From DAITBA01 sp036824005 (GTDB lineage: Bacteria > Pseudomonadota > Gammaproteobacteria > Burkholderiales > Rhodocyclaceae): a stretch of 64,000 nucleotides of DNA. Position 1 is the stretch's first letter; every line of letters begins with the position of its first letter. A program made the position numbers and the translations under genes. The notes beneath the pieces were generated by a model, which was not told where the DNA came from, searched no databases, and was given only the letters and a program-made list of their open reading frames with translations. Shown here in pieces: positions 41,077 through 49,803 of this stretch. The DNA is taken from assembly GCA_036824005.1 (NCBI GenBank), contig DAITBA010000002.1, positions 1-64,000 of the forward strand. The letters are read 5' to 3'.

Positions 41077-42447
41077 ATGCATCGCCTGTTCTGGAAACTG
41101 TTTCTCTCCTTCTGGGCGGCGCTGCTGCTGTTCTCGGTGGCGCTGATCGTCGCCGCCTCGCTCTATCTGGAACAGCTGCGCGCGCGCCAGGACGCACCGC
41201 GCTCCTTTGAATGGTTCCACCGGCAAGTCGCCGCCGCCCAGGCCGCCGCCGATTCCGCTGGCATAGACGGGCTGCGGCGCTGGGCAAAGCGGATCGATGG
41301 GGACGAGGTGGTTCCGATCCTCGTCGTGGACGACGCCGGACAGGACATCCTCGACCGTGATGTGTCGCCGCGGGCGCTGCGCCATCTGCACCGCGGCCCG
41401 CGTGGTCACCGCCCGTCCGCCATCCAGGTCAGACCGGTGGTGCAGGTTCCCGGTGGGCCGCAATTCATGCTCTTGCCCGACTTCCAGAGCGTTACGCTTG
41501 GACGCGTGCTCGGCCGGCCGCGGGTCGTTGCCGTGCCGCTGCTGCTCGCCACCTTGGCGGGCGGCATCGTCTGCCTGCTGTTGGCGCGCTACCTGGCGGC
41601 GCCCATCGAGCGGTTGCGGCGCGCGACCGTCGCCTACTCTGCGGGCGACTTCAGCCAGCGTGTCGGCCCTAGTCTTGGCGGTCGCCGCGACGAGATCGTC
41701 GACCTGGCCCATGCCCTCGATCACATGGCCGGCAGGCTGGACGCGCTGATCCGCTCCCGGCAGACGTTGCTGCGCGACATCTCCCATGAACTGCGCTCGC
41801 CGCTGGCGCGCGTGCAGGCGGCGCTCGGACTGGCGCGCCAGCGAGCCGACGGCGCCTCGGCGACGGAACTCGAGCGCATCGAGCGGGAAACGGAGCGGCT
41901 CAACGAGTTGATCGGACAGATCCTGTCGCTGTCGCGGCTCGAATCCGGTTCGCATACGCCGCGGCGCGAAGCCGTGGAACTGGACGGCCTGCTGCGCGAA
42001 GTGCTCGAAGATGCCGCTGTCGAAGCCCAGGCGTGCCGCTGCCACCTGCAGCCGGGGGAGATCACCCCTGCGGCCGTCGAAGGCGATCCGACGCTACTGC
42101 ACAGCGCGCTGGAAAACGTCGTACGCAATGCCATCCGTCATGCACCCGCCGGGACGGGCGTCGACGTGTCGCTGGTGCGTGCAGCCACGCCGCCCAACGA
42201 ATATGTCATCGCGGTCGCCGATCGCGGCCCCGGCGTACCGGAAGAGATGCTGCCGCGCATCTTCGAACCCTTCGTGCGCGTCGACGAGGCGCGCGATGCG
42301 CAGCGCGGCGGCTTCGGTCTGGGCCTTGCTATCGCCGAGCGGGCGGTACGCAGCCACGGCGGCAGCATCCAGGCGGCAAACCGTAGCGAAGGCGGACTCA
42401 CCGTCACGATTCGACTGTCCGCAGTGCCGCCAACTGCTACGGTTTGA
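41077..42447 (+). CDS. sensor histidine kinase, CpxA-like
   Basis: A 456-residue inner-membrane kinase from ATG 41077: first helix 'LFLSFWAALLLFSVALIVAA', a periplasmic domain (about 30-145), second helix 'VVAVPLLLATLAGGIVCLLLA', HAMP, dimerisation helix with 'LRDISHELRSPLARVQAAL' (phospho-His), and the ATPase with 'NVVRNAIRHAP' (N box), 'VADRGPGVPEEML' (G1) and 'GFGLGLAIAERAV' (G2). The HAMP and kinase segments match CpxA. It starts 14 bases after the response regulator stop, so they are one operon. The periplasmic ligand is unknown; the Spy-like protein may be its inhibitor. Confidence 0.9.
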   Translation: MHRLFWKLFLSFWAALLLFSVALIVAASLYLEQLRARQDAPRSFEWFHRQVAAAQAAADSAGIDGLRRWAKRIDGDEVVPILVVDDAGQDILDRDVSPRALRHLHRGPRGHRPSAIQVRPVVQVPGGPQFMLLPDFQSVTLGRVLGRPRVVAVPLLLATLAGGIVCLLLARYLAAPIERLRRATVAYSAGDFSQRVGPSLGGRRDEIVDLAHALDHMAGRLDALIRSRQTLLRDISHELRSPLARVQAALGLARQRADGASATELERIERETERLNELIGQILSLSRLESGSHTPRREAVELDGLLREVLEDAAVEAQACRCHLQPGEITPAAVEGDPTLLHSALENVVRNAIRHAPAGTGVDVSLVRAATPPNEYVIAVADRGPGVPEEMLPRIFEPFVRVDEARDAQRGGFGLGLAIAERAVRSHGGSIQAANRSEGGLTVTIRLSAVPPTATV

Positions 42448-42485
42448 GCGCGCGGCGCGCGGCGAGTGGCACATGGCAGGGCGGG

Positions 42486-42491
42486 TATAAT
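42486..42491 (+). promoter_or_regulatory. -10 box of purL promoter
   Basis: A perfect TATAAT 26 bases before the purL ATG. The -35 region is not clear, so strength is uncertain. The resulting leader would be about 20 bases. No PurR-like palindrome was identified. Confidence 0.5.
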
Positions 42492-42517
42492 TCGCTTTTG
42501 CCAGCCCGGCCACGACG

Positions 42518-45500
42518 ATGCCCGAAGTTCTCAAGCTGCGCGGTGCCAGCGCATTCTCGCCCAACCGTCTCGCCCGCATCACCGAATCCGTCCGTAGCGC
42601 CCTGCCCAAGCTGAAAAGCCTCGCGGCGGAGCATTGCTACCTCGTCGAGCTTGGCGACAGCCTTGCCGGCGAAACGCTGGTCCGCCTGCAGGATCTGCTC
42701 GGCGCGCGTCCGGCTTCCGCGCAGCCGCCCACCGGAACGCTGCTGCTCGTGACGCCGCGCCTCGGAACCATATCGCCCTGGTCCACCAAGGCGACCGAGA
42801 TCGCCCGTCAATGCGGCTTCGCCCAGATCCTGCGCGTCGAGCGCGGCACCGCCTACTACCTCGACCTGCGCGTTGCCCTGGAGCCAACCCAGCGCGCTGC
42901 CGTGCTGCCGCTGCTTCACGACCGCATGACCGAATCGGTACTGGAGACGCTCAACGACGCGGAGGCGCTGTTCCATCACTATCCGCCACGGCCACTGACG
43001 CGGGTGGATGTCATGGGCGAGGGGCGCGCGGCGCTGGAAGCCGCCAACCGTGGCCTCGGGCTGGCGCTGTCCGACGACGAGATCGACTACCTCGCCGAAA
43101 ACTTCGTGCGCATGGGCCGCAACCCCACCGACGTCGAGCTGATGATGTTCGCCCAGGCCAATTCGGAACATTGCCGGCACAAGATCTTCAATGCCGACTG
43201 GGTGATCGACGGCAGCCGGCGCGAGCACACGCTCTTTGGCATGATCCGAGAAACTCACCGCCGACAGCCTCAGGGCACGGTGGTGGCCTACGCCGACAAT
43301 GCCGCGGTCATCGAAGGCGCGACCATCCGGCGCTTCTATCCCGGCGGCGATGGTGTCTACGCCTACCACCAGGAGGAAACGCACCTGCTGGCCAAGGTGG
43401 AGACGCACAACCATCCGACGGCCATCTCCCCGTTTCAGGGTGCGGCCACCGGCTCGGGCGGCGAGATTCGCGACGAAGGCGCCACCGGCCGCGGCGCCAA
43501 GCCGAAGGCCGGATTGTGCGGCTTCTCGGTGTCCAATCTGGAGATCCCGGGCTTCGAGCAGCCCTGGGAGCGGCACTACGGCCGGCCCGAGCGCATCGCC
43601 TCGGCGCTGCAGATCATGATCGAGGGACCGATCGGTGCCGCCGCATTCAACAACGAGTTTGGCCGTCCCAATCTCGCTGGCTATTTCCGCACCTACGAGC
43701 AGGAGGCGATGGGCGAGATGCGCGGCTACCACAAGCCGATCATGATCGCCGGCGGCGTCGGCAACATCGCCGCGCGCGACGCGCACAAGGCGGCGTTTCC
43801 CGCCGGCACGCTGCTCATCCAGCTCGGCGGGCCGGGCATGCTGATCGGATTGGGCGGCGGCGCCGCCTCGTCCATGACCACCGGCACCAATGTCGCCGAG
43901 CTGGACTTTGCCTCCGTGCAGCGGGGCAATGCCGAGATGCAGCGGCGCGCCCAGGAGGTGATCGACCGATGCTGGCAGCTTGGTGCGGCGAATCCCATCC
44001 TCGCTGTCCACGACGTCGGCGCCGGCGGGTTGTCCAACGCCCTGCCGGAGCTGGCCCACGGGGCCGGCTGTGGCGCGCGCTTCGATCTGCGCGCCGTGCC
44101 CTCGGAAGAGCCCGGCATGAGCCCGCTGGAGATCTGGTGCAACGAGGCCCAGGAGCGCTACGTGCTCGCCATTGCACCGGAGCGCCTGGAAGAGTTTCGT
44201 GCCCTGTGCGAGCGCGAGCGCTGTCCCTTCGCCGTGCTCGGCGCCGCGAGCGATGACGGCCGCCTGGTGGTGCGTGATCGCCACTTCGACAACAACGCGG
44301 TGGACATGCCCATGGAGGTGCTGCTCGGCAAGCCGCCGCGCATGGAGCGCAACGTTTCCAGCCGGGCGCGGTACCCAGCGCCCTTCGATGTCGTCGATCT
44401 GGATCTCAAGGATGCCTGCCACCGCGTGTTGCGCATGCCGGCGGTGGCATCGAAGAGCTTCCTCATCACCATCGGCGACCGCACCGTGGGCGGGCTGACG
44501 GCGCGCGACCAGATGGTCGGTCCCTGGCAGGTGCCGGTGGCCGACTGCGCCGTCACCGCCATGTCCTTCGACGGCTATCGGGGCGAGGCCTTCGCCATGG
44601 GCGAGCGCACGCCGCTGGCGCTGCTCGACGCGCCGGCCTCTGGACGCATGGCGGTGGGCGAGGCGATCACCAATCTCGCCGCCGCGGCGGTGGCGGACAT
44701 CGGCGACATCAAACTGTCCGCCAACTGGATGGCCGCCGCCGGCCACCGAGGCGAAGACGCCCAGTTGTTCGAGACGGTGAAAGCGGTCGGACTCGAGTTC
44801 TGTCCCGAGCTGGGGGTGAGCATTCCCGTCGGTAAAGACTCCCTGTCCATGAAGACCACCTGGCAGGAGGATGGCGATGCCAAGCAGGTCGTCGCCCCCT
44901 TGTCGCTCATCGTCAGCGCCTTCGCGCCCGTGCGCGACATCCGCGCTACGCTGACGCCGCAGCTGGTGCTGGACCCGGGCGTCGAAACCGAGTTGCTGCT
45001 GATCGACCTCGGCCGCGGCAGCAACCGCCTCGGCGGCTCGGTGCTGGCACAGGCCTACAACGCCCTGGGCGATCGCGCCCCCGATGCCGACGCGGGGCTC
45101 CTCAAGGCGTTCTTCGGTGCCATCCAGCGCCTGCGCGCCGCAGGGCTGGTGCTCGCCTACCACGACCGCTCCGACGGCGGGCTGTTCGCCACGGTGTGCG
45201 AGATGGCTTTCGCGTCGCACTGCGGCCTTTCGCTCACGCTCGACACCGTCTGCTATGACCCATGGATGAACGATGTGGACGGCATGGAGCGTCGCCCCGA
45301 GGTGGTTGCCGGGCGCTACTCGGATCGCGTCTTCGCCGGGCTGTTTTGCGAGGAGCTGGGAGCCGTGCTGCAGATCCGGCGCGCCGAGCGCGCCCGGGTG
45401 CTCGACCTGCTACGCGAGGCCGGACTGGTTGCCTGCGCCCACTTCATCGGCAGCCCGAACCACAGTGACGAGATCCGCATCCGGCGCAACGCCAAGCTGC

Positions 45501-46495
45501 TCTTCGGCGCCCGGCGGGCGGAGCTGTGGCGCGCCTGGTCGGAGACGAGCGCCCACATCCAACGCCTGCGCGACGACGCCCAATGCGCGCAGGAGGAATT
45601 CGATGCGCTCGCCGACGAGGCCGATCCCGGCCTGTTCGCCCACCTGACCTTCGAGATGGAAGACATGTGCTCCCCTGTCCCCGGGGCGGGGCAAAAGGCG
45701 TGGGCGGGCAATGCTCCGGCGGTGTTGGGCCAGCGGCCCAAGATCGCCATCCTGCGCGAGCAAGGCGTCAATGGCCAGGTGGAGATGGCTGCCGCCTTCG
45801 AGCGCGCCGGCTTCGCGCCGCGGGACGTGCACATGAGCGATCTGCAGGCGGGGCGCGTGTTGCTCGCGGACTTCCACGGGCTGGCCGCCTGCGGCGGTTT
45901 TTCCTTCGGCGACGTGCTCGGCGCCGGCCAGGGCTGGGCAAAGTCCATCCTCTTCAACGACCGCTTGCGCGAGGCGTTCGCCGCGTTCTTTGAACGCGGC
46001 GGGAGCTTCGCCCTGGGCGTGTGCAATGGCTGCCAGATGATGAGCCATCTTGCTCCGATCATGCCCGGCGCGCAGTGCTGGCCGGCATTCCAGCGCAACC
46101 GCAGCGAGCAGTTCGAGGCGCGCTTGGTCATGGTCGAGATTCCGGATAGCCCGTCCATTTTTTTCGCCGGCATGGCCGGGAGCCGACTGCCAGTGGTGGT
46201 ATCCCACGGCGAAGGACGCGCCGAGTTTGCCGGCATCGAAGCGCAGGAGCACGTGAGGGTGGCAATGCGCTATGTGGACAACCGTGGCCGGATCGCCGAG
46301 CGCTACCCGGCCAACCCCAACGGTTCACCGGCTGGCATCGCCGGAGTTACGACCGAGGACGGCCGATTCACGATCATGATGCCCCATCCCGAGCGGGTAT
46401 TCCGCACGGTGCAGATGTCCTGGCATCCGCCGCAGTGGGGCGAGGATTCGCCTTGGCTGCGCATGTTCCGCAACGCGCGGCGGTGGCTGGGGTGA
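42518..46495 (+). CDS. purL: phosphoribosylformylglycinamidine synthase
   Basis: The large single-chain PurL of 1325 residues, converting FGAR, glutamine and ATP to FGAM in purine synthesis. It has the N-terminal PurS-like domain (1-150), linker, the AIRS-type ATP-binding domains with 'NSEHCRHKIFNADWVIDG', 'VETHNHPTAISPFQGAATG' and 'GNVAELDF'-like segments, the second half with 'VGKDSLSMKTTW', and the C-terminal glutaminase with 'LGVCNGCQMMSHLAPIMPG' (catalytic Cys) and 'MPHPERVFRT' (His). No domain is missing. It is followed by a repeat element and no co-directional gene, so it is probably monocistronic. Confidence 0.97.
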   Translation: MPEVLKLRGASAFSPNRLARITESVRSALPKLKSLAAEHCYLVELGDSLAGETLVRLQDLLGARPASAQPPTGTLLLVTPRLGTISPWSTKATEIARQCGFAQILRVERGTAYYLDLRVALEPTQRAAVLPLLHDRMTESVLETLNDAEALFHHYPPRPLTRVDVMGEGRAALEAANRGLGLALSDDEIDYLAENFVRMGRNPTDVELMMFAQANSEHCRHKIFNADWVIDGSRREHTLFGMIRETHRRQPQGTVVAYADNAAVIEGATIRRFYPGGDGVYAYHQEETHLLAKVETHNHPTAISPFQGAATGSGGEIRDEGATGRGAKPKAGLCGFSVSNLEIPGFEQPWERHYGRPERIASALQIMIEGPIGAAAFNNEFGRPNLAGYFRTYEQEAMGEMRGYHKPIMIAGGVGNIAARDAHKAAFPAGTLLIQLGGPGMLIGLGGGAASSMTTGTNVAELDFASVQRGNAEMQRRAQEVIDRCWQLGAANPILAVHDVGAGGLSNALPELAHGAGCGARFDLRAVPSEEPGMSPLEIWCNEAQERYVLAIAPERLEEFRALCERERCPFAVLGAASDDGRLVVRDRHFDNNAVDMPMEVLLGKPPRMERNVSSRARYPAPFDVVDLDLKDACHRVLRMPAVASKSFLITIGDRTVGGLTARDQMVGPWQVPVADCAVTAMSFDGYRGEAFAMGERTPLALLDAPASGRMAVGEAITNLAAAAVADIGDIKLSANWMAAAGHRGEDAQLFETVKAVGLEFCPELGVSIPVGKDSLSMKTTWQEDGDAKQVVAPLSLIVSAFAPVRDIRATLTPQLVLDPGVETELLLIDLGRGSNRLGGSVLAQAYNALGDRAPDADAGLLKAFFGAIQRLRAAGLVLAYHDRSDGGLFATVCEMAFASHCGLSLTLDTVCYDPWMNDVDGMERRPEVVAGRYSDRVFAGLFCEELGAVLQIRRAERARVLDLLREAGLVACAHFIGSPNHSDEIRIRRNAKLLFGARRAELWRAWSETSAHIQRLRDDAQCAQEEFDALADEADPGLFAHLTFEMEDMCSPVPGAGQKAWAGNAPAVLGQRPKIAILREQGVNGQVEMAAAFERAGFAPRDVHMSDLQAGRVLLADFHGLAACGGFSFGDVLGAGQGWAKSILFNDRLREAFAAFFERGGSFALGVCNGCQMMSHLAPIMPGAQCWPAFQRNRSEQFEARLVMVEIPDSPSIFFAGMAGSRLPVVVSHGEGRAEFAGIEAQEHVRVAMRYVDNRGRIAERYPANPNGSPAGIAGVTTEDGRFTIMMPHPERVFRTVQMSWHPPQWGEDSPWLRMFRNARRWLG

Positions 46496-46510
46496 CGAGA
46501 ATGCTCGATT

Positions 46511-46626
46511 AACCTCAGAGGACACAGCGGACGCGGAGGCGAAACGAGCTGCAAAACACACGTCGCCCTTCACCCTTCGGTTGAGTGGTTGATGGTTCGC
46601 TTCCCTCTGTGTCCTCCGCGGTGAGC
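46511..46626. repeat. CACAGAG-type dispersed inverted repeat
   Basis: Arm ACCTCAGAGGACACAGCGGA (from 46512), with inverted partner CCTCTGTGTCCTCCGCGGTG (46604-46623). It is the fourth copy of the family in the window and sits directly after purL. Confidence 0.7.
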
Positions 46627-46639
46627 TACTTTTTCTGGG

Positions 46640-46984
46640 CTAGAACAACTCGGGAAAGCGCTCCAGCCACACCCAGGCTACACCGAGCTTGACGGCGACG
46701 ATGGCCGAGCAACTGCCAGTCAGGAAGCAGCAGGTGGCCGGCAAAACCAAGTCGAGACCACGGTCGAAGACGCCGCCGAAGGTGAACCACACCAGCGTCA
46801 TCAGCGACCACTTGAGCAGAAACCCCGGCAGGTGCACGCGCATGGCGCGGTTATGGCGGTAGTTGTGGCGCCGCTCCACCGTCGAGCCCCTGGTCACGTC
46901 GCGGAAATACTGGAACGGCCACAGGAAGCGATAGAGCAGGCGCCAAAAAGGCTCCGTCGGCTGCGGCGTGGACTGCGGCTCCAT
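46640..46984 (-). CDS. hypothetical membrane protein
   Basis: A 114-residue protein from ATG 46984 with two hydrophobic segments ('LLKWSLMTLVWFTFGGVFD' and 'LVLPATCCFLTGSCSAIVAV') after a basic cytoplasmic stretch ('RHNYRHNRAMRVHLPG'). I do not recognise the family. The frame is open to 47218 but the extension is unlike a protein N-terminus. It converges on purL across a repeat. Confidence 0.55.
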   Translation of the reverse strand: MEPQSTPQPTEPFWRLLYRFLWPFQYFRDVTRGSTVERRHNYRHNRAMRVHLPGFLLKWSLMTLVWFTFGGVFDRGLDLVLPATCCFLTGSCSAIVAVKLGVAWVWLERFPELF

Positions 46985-47192
46985 TGTCGGCTTGTCTCCT
47001 CTCGTGGCCTCGCTGCGCGGGTCCCTGCTATTACGGATGGAATAGCGCAAAGCTGCAGCGCTTGTCAATCGCCTCTCCTCGAGGCGCTGTCCGAACAACG
47101 TGCCACGCCGGGCCAACGCTGACGCGCCGTGCCGACCTCGAGGCATTGCGCGGCGACGAACGAGCACCGCGTGAGCGGCGAAGGGTGAGTCA

Positions 47193-47384
47193 ATGGAGGA
47201 TCGCCACGATTTCAGCAAAGGCGAGCAGGGCGAGTTCTATCGTGCGTTCCGATTGCCGGTCAATGTCGAGGAAGACGTCCAGTCCTGTCTGGCGGCCAAG
47301 GCCGACGCCTGCGGCATCGAGGTGTCGGAACTGGTCAATCAGTTGGACACGAAGGACATCGAACCCATCGAGTCAAGGAAGGAA
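47193..47384 (+). pseudogene. degenerate CopG/BrnA-like antitoxin
   Basis: Its first 60 codons ('MEDRHDFSKGEQGEFYRAF', 'VEEDVQSCLAAKADACGIE', 'VSELVNQLDTKDIEPIE') are clearly homologous to the intact 66-residue gene at 52308. The stop after the helix is lost and the frame runs on into unrelated sequence to 47555. The upstream bases (AGCGGCGAAGGGTGAGTCAA) are also homologous to those before 52308, so a block of DNA was duplicated. No toxin gene is adjacent. It is probably a decayed orphan antitoxin. Confidence 0.6.
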
Positions 47385-47571
47385 GCTCTTGTGTCGGCTC
47401 CCTGCTTACTGCTTCAGCGGTATCGGGTGCAGCCGCTCCGTCGAATACAGCCGAGGTGGGGCAGCGGCGCGAATGGTCCGACCCTGATAATCATCCAGCC
47501 GGCCTTCCGCCGCCGTGGCGGCGGCGGGGTTAACGTCAACGTGCGAGCCGCTTAAACCGAAGGAGGCCGAG

Positions 47572-47841
47572 ATTAAAGACATCGGAATTGATCTGCACGC
47601 GAAAAACTGCGTGGTGGTCATCATCGAGGAACGGGACATCTTGGTTTCGAAGCGGCGCGTTGCGAACCGGCTGGATGCTGTACTGGCAGTACTGGCGCCG
47701 CACAAGGATGACGTCGGCAGGGTTGCCGTGGAATCCACCTACAACCGGTATTGGTGCAAACAGGCGGCCGATGCCGTGCTGCTACCTCGACAGGCGATCG
47801 ACAACCACCGCTACGCGCAACAGCTACTGCGTGGCTGGTAG
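47572..47841 (+). pseudogene. IS110-family transposase fragment
   Basis: The translated frame has 'IKDIGIDLHAKNCVVVIIEE' and 'VAVESTYNRYWCKQAADAVL', the N-terminal RuvC-like DEDD region of IS110-family transposases. It stops at 47841 after about 90 residues; the serine transposase domain and ends are gone. The remnant marks a former insertion at the edge of the RHS debris. Confidence 0.75.
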
Positions 47842-47987
47842 ACCGAGCAACTCATCGACGCCGAGCTACCTCGCACCCGCTGAACTCCGCTGCCCCGGGG
47901 GAAATGACGTGGAAATGCGACCGGCAATGTACGGAATGTAAGCCTGACTGTGCGGATAGCGCTCGATACAAATACGCTGGTCTCCGG

Positions 47988-48300
47988 CCGACACCATCGT
48001 AGGCGTAGCCGGTGGTCTCGGCGCCCACGCTGCGCGCGCTCTGCCGGCCGCGGGCGTCGTAGGCCGGTGTCGTGACCACGCCGTTGGCATCGGTGATCGT
48101 CTGCGGGCGGCCGTGGGGGTCGTGATTCGACAGTGCCGTTACCTTGCCCAGGGCGTCGGTGACGGAGACGAGATTGCCCGTGGCGGCATCGTAGGCAAAC
48201 GTGGTGCGGTCGGTGACGTCGGTGCGCGGGCCGTCCGCCGTGAGCACCTGGCCGAGGCTGTTGTAGGTGTAGGTCCATTTGCGGGTGGTGCCGGTCTCCG
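47988..48300 (-). pseudogene. RHS repeat fragment
   Basis: About 310 bases read leftward give YD repeats, 'RKWTYTYNSLGQVL', 'AYDAATGNLVSVTDALGKVT' and 'NHDPHGRPQTITDANGV', nearly identical to residues encoded at about 54770-55090 in the main RHS gene. It starts directly after the immunity gene at 48331 and breaks off at about 47988. It has no start or end of its own. Confidence 0.8.
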
Positions 48301-48330
48301 AATATGTCGAACTTGGCCCGTTTGGCCCTT

Positions 48331-48708
48331 TTACTCCTGCGATTTACATTGCCAGAGCAAAGCCTGCTCTCGGGACGTGGACACCCCACCGATATCAACA
48401 AATGGGATCTCTGGGTCTGACAGGTCGACCGCGTCCTTGCGGATGAACGGCGATCCGTCGAGTACATTCACAAATATAGGGTCGTCGTTGCTCTGACCAA
48501 AGAAGGCCTGTTGAGTATGTCTTGGAAATATCGCCAAGCAGTGATGCGGATACTTTTCGTCGAACTGCTCGAGTTCCACGAGCACAACCTCTCGATTGAT
48601 GTCTCCGCCCGTGACGTTGAGTCGTCGAACGTACCGCAAGCGCGTCGGGAGGCTAGGGGATGCCCGTTCTGTCGAGAAAAAGTAGACAAATTCGTTCTTT
48701 ATGTCCAT
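48331..48708 (-). CDS. putative immunity protein for the adjacent RHS tip
   Basis: A 125-residue protein without known relatives to me, acidic ('NVLDGSPFIRKDAVDLSDPE', 'FVDIGGVSTSREQAL'), soluble. It starts 6 bases after the RHS C-terminal module stop, on the same strand. Both are in DNA visibly lower in GC than the surroundings. Small variable genes at exactly this place after an RHS tip usually encode the cognate immunity protein. The function is inferred from position only. Confidence 0.6.
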   Translation of the reverse strand: MDIKNEFVYFFSTERASPSLPTRLRYVRRLNVTGGDINREVVLVELEQFDEKYPHHCLAIFPRHTQQAFFGQSNDDPIFVNVLDGSPFIRKDAVDLSDPEIPFVDIGGVSTSREQALLWQCKSQE

Positions 48709-48714
48709 TTCAAC

Positions 48715-49715
48715 CTACGGAGCCATTAGTGGAATCCGAGAGATCAGCCCAGGTGGCACGGCGAAGTCAGAGATCAGATCAATTTGCTGCTGTGGGTTCG
48801 GAACAAAGTACTCAAGGATCCCTCCAACGTTGCCATCAAATGGCAGCGCATTGCGAATGATCACTCCCGTAGCGTCACGAAGGCAGCCGACACGGATACG
48901 TTTAGCCAAGTTGGTGTTGGGGAGTCCAGCATAGCTTCGGAAACCAAACGTCGTTAACGCGTTCACCGGTGTCCATGACTTACCCCACGGATCAGAAGCC
49001 CCTCCGTATACTCGGTAAAGAATAGGACCATTGCATCGGCTCTGGCACTTGTCATCCGAGGGAGGATTCGGTATCGGCTGGCTGGCACTTCCGCTGCTAC
49101 TGCCGAGAACTATGATACTGCCAACAGTGGTTACTAACCCGCTTATCGCTTGCGGCGTTAGGGTCAGCGCCGGAGCGAACAAACCAAAGGGATCGACGTA
49201 TGCGGTGGGATTGGCGTTTGCATAAAGGTAGAGATTGGCCCCGCCGTCCAGGCCAATAGGATCTGCCTGCACGTACCTTCCCATCGCCGTATCATAATCC
49301 CTGAAGTAGTTGTAGTGAAAGTTGGTCTCCTTGTCGAAGTACTGCCCGGGGAATCTGAGGTTGAAGGTGAAGGTCCCCAGCCCCGCCGGGTTCTCGTTCG
49401 CCGCCGTGGTCCCGAACGGCTCGGCCTCCCAGCGCCAGCGCACGCGGTTCAACCGATCCAGGATGATTCGCGGCGTGTCGAGCTGGTCGGTATAGACGTG
49501 GTGGATCGCGCCCGCCTTGACGACGGCGACGGGGATGTTTTCCAGCCAGACGAATTCCTGGATCGGTGCGCCGTCCTTGTCATACTCCCCGATCAGATAC
49601 CCCGCCTCGTCGTAGAAGAAATAGTTCGTGCCCGTCGTGGTGAGGGGGCCGGACTTTCTAACCCGCTCGCCCCGGGCGTTGTAGGCGTAGGTGGTGGTCG
49701 TGCCCGAGCGATCGG
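48715..49715 (-). pseudogene. displaced RHS C-terminal module with toxin-like tip
   Basis: This 5'-truncated RHS frame begins 'TYAYNARGERVRKSG', continues with 'DEAGYLIGEYDKDG', 'YTDQLDTPRIILDRLNRVRW', the core 'YFRDYDTAMGRYVQADPIGL' and 'NPTAYVDPFGL', after which the variable tip starts. The tip of about 160 residues has 'GPILYRVYGGASDPWGKSWT', 'FRSYAGLPNTN' and 'DGNVGGILEYFVPNP', a recurring but (to me) unnamed RHS tip. It has no start codon or N-terminal domain; its 5' side abuts the start region of the M61 gene on the other strand. It could be recombined onto a full RHS gene. Confidence 0.75.
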
Positions 49716-49803
49716 CACGCTTCGTCCCGTGGCAGTCAGCTCGCGCCCCCCGCTCAGCCTTCGCACTACAATATGGCCCGCCCCAACTGCCACGACAACG
49801 GTC

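Noticed and set aside
42437..45220. A 927-codon open frame on the minus strand.
   Set aside because: Antisense to purL and compositionally typical of a shadow frame.
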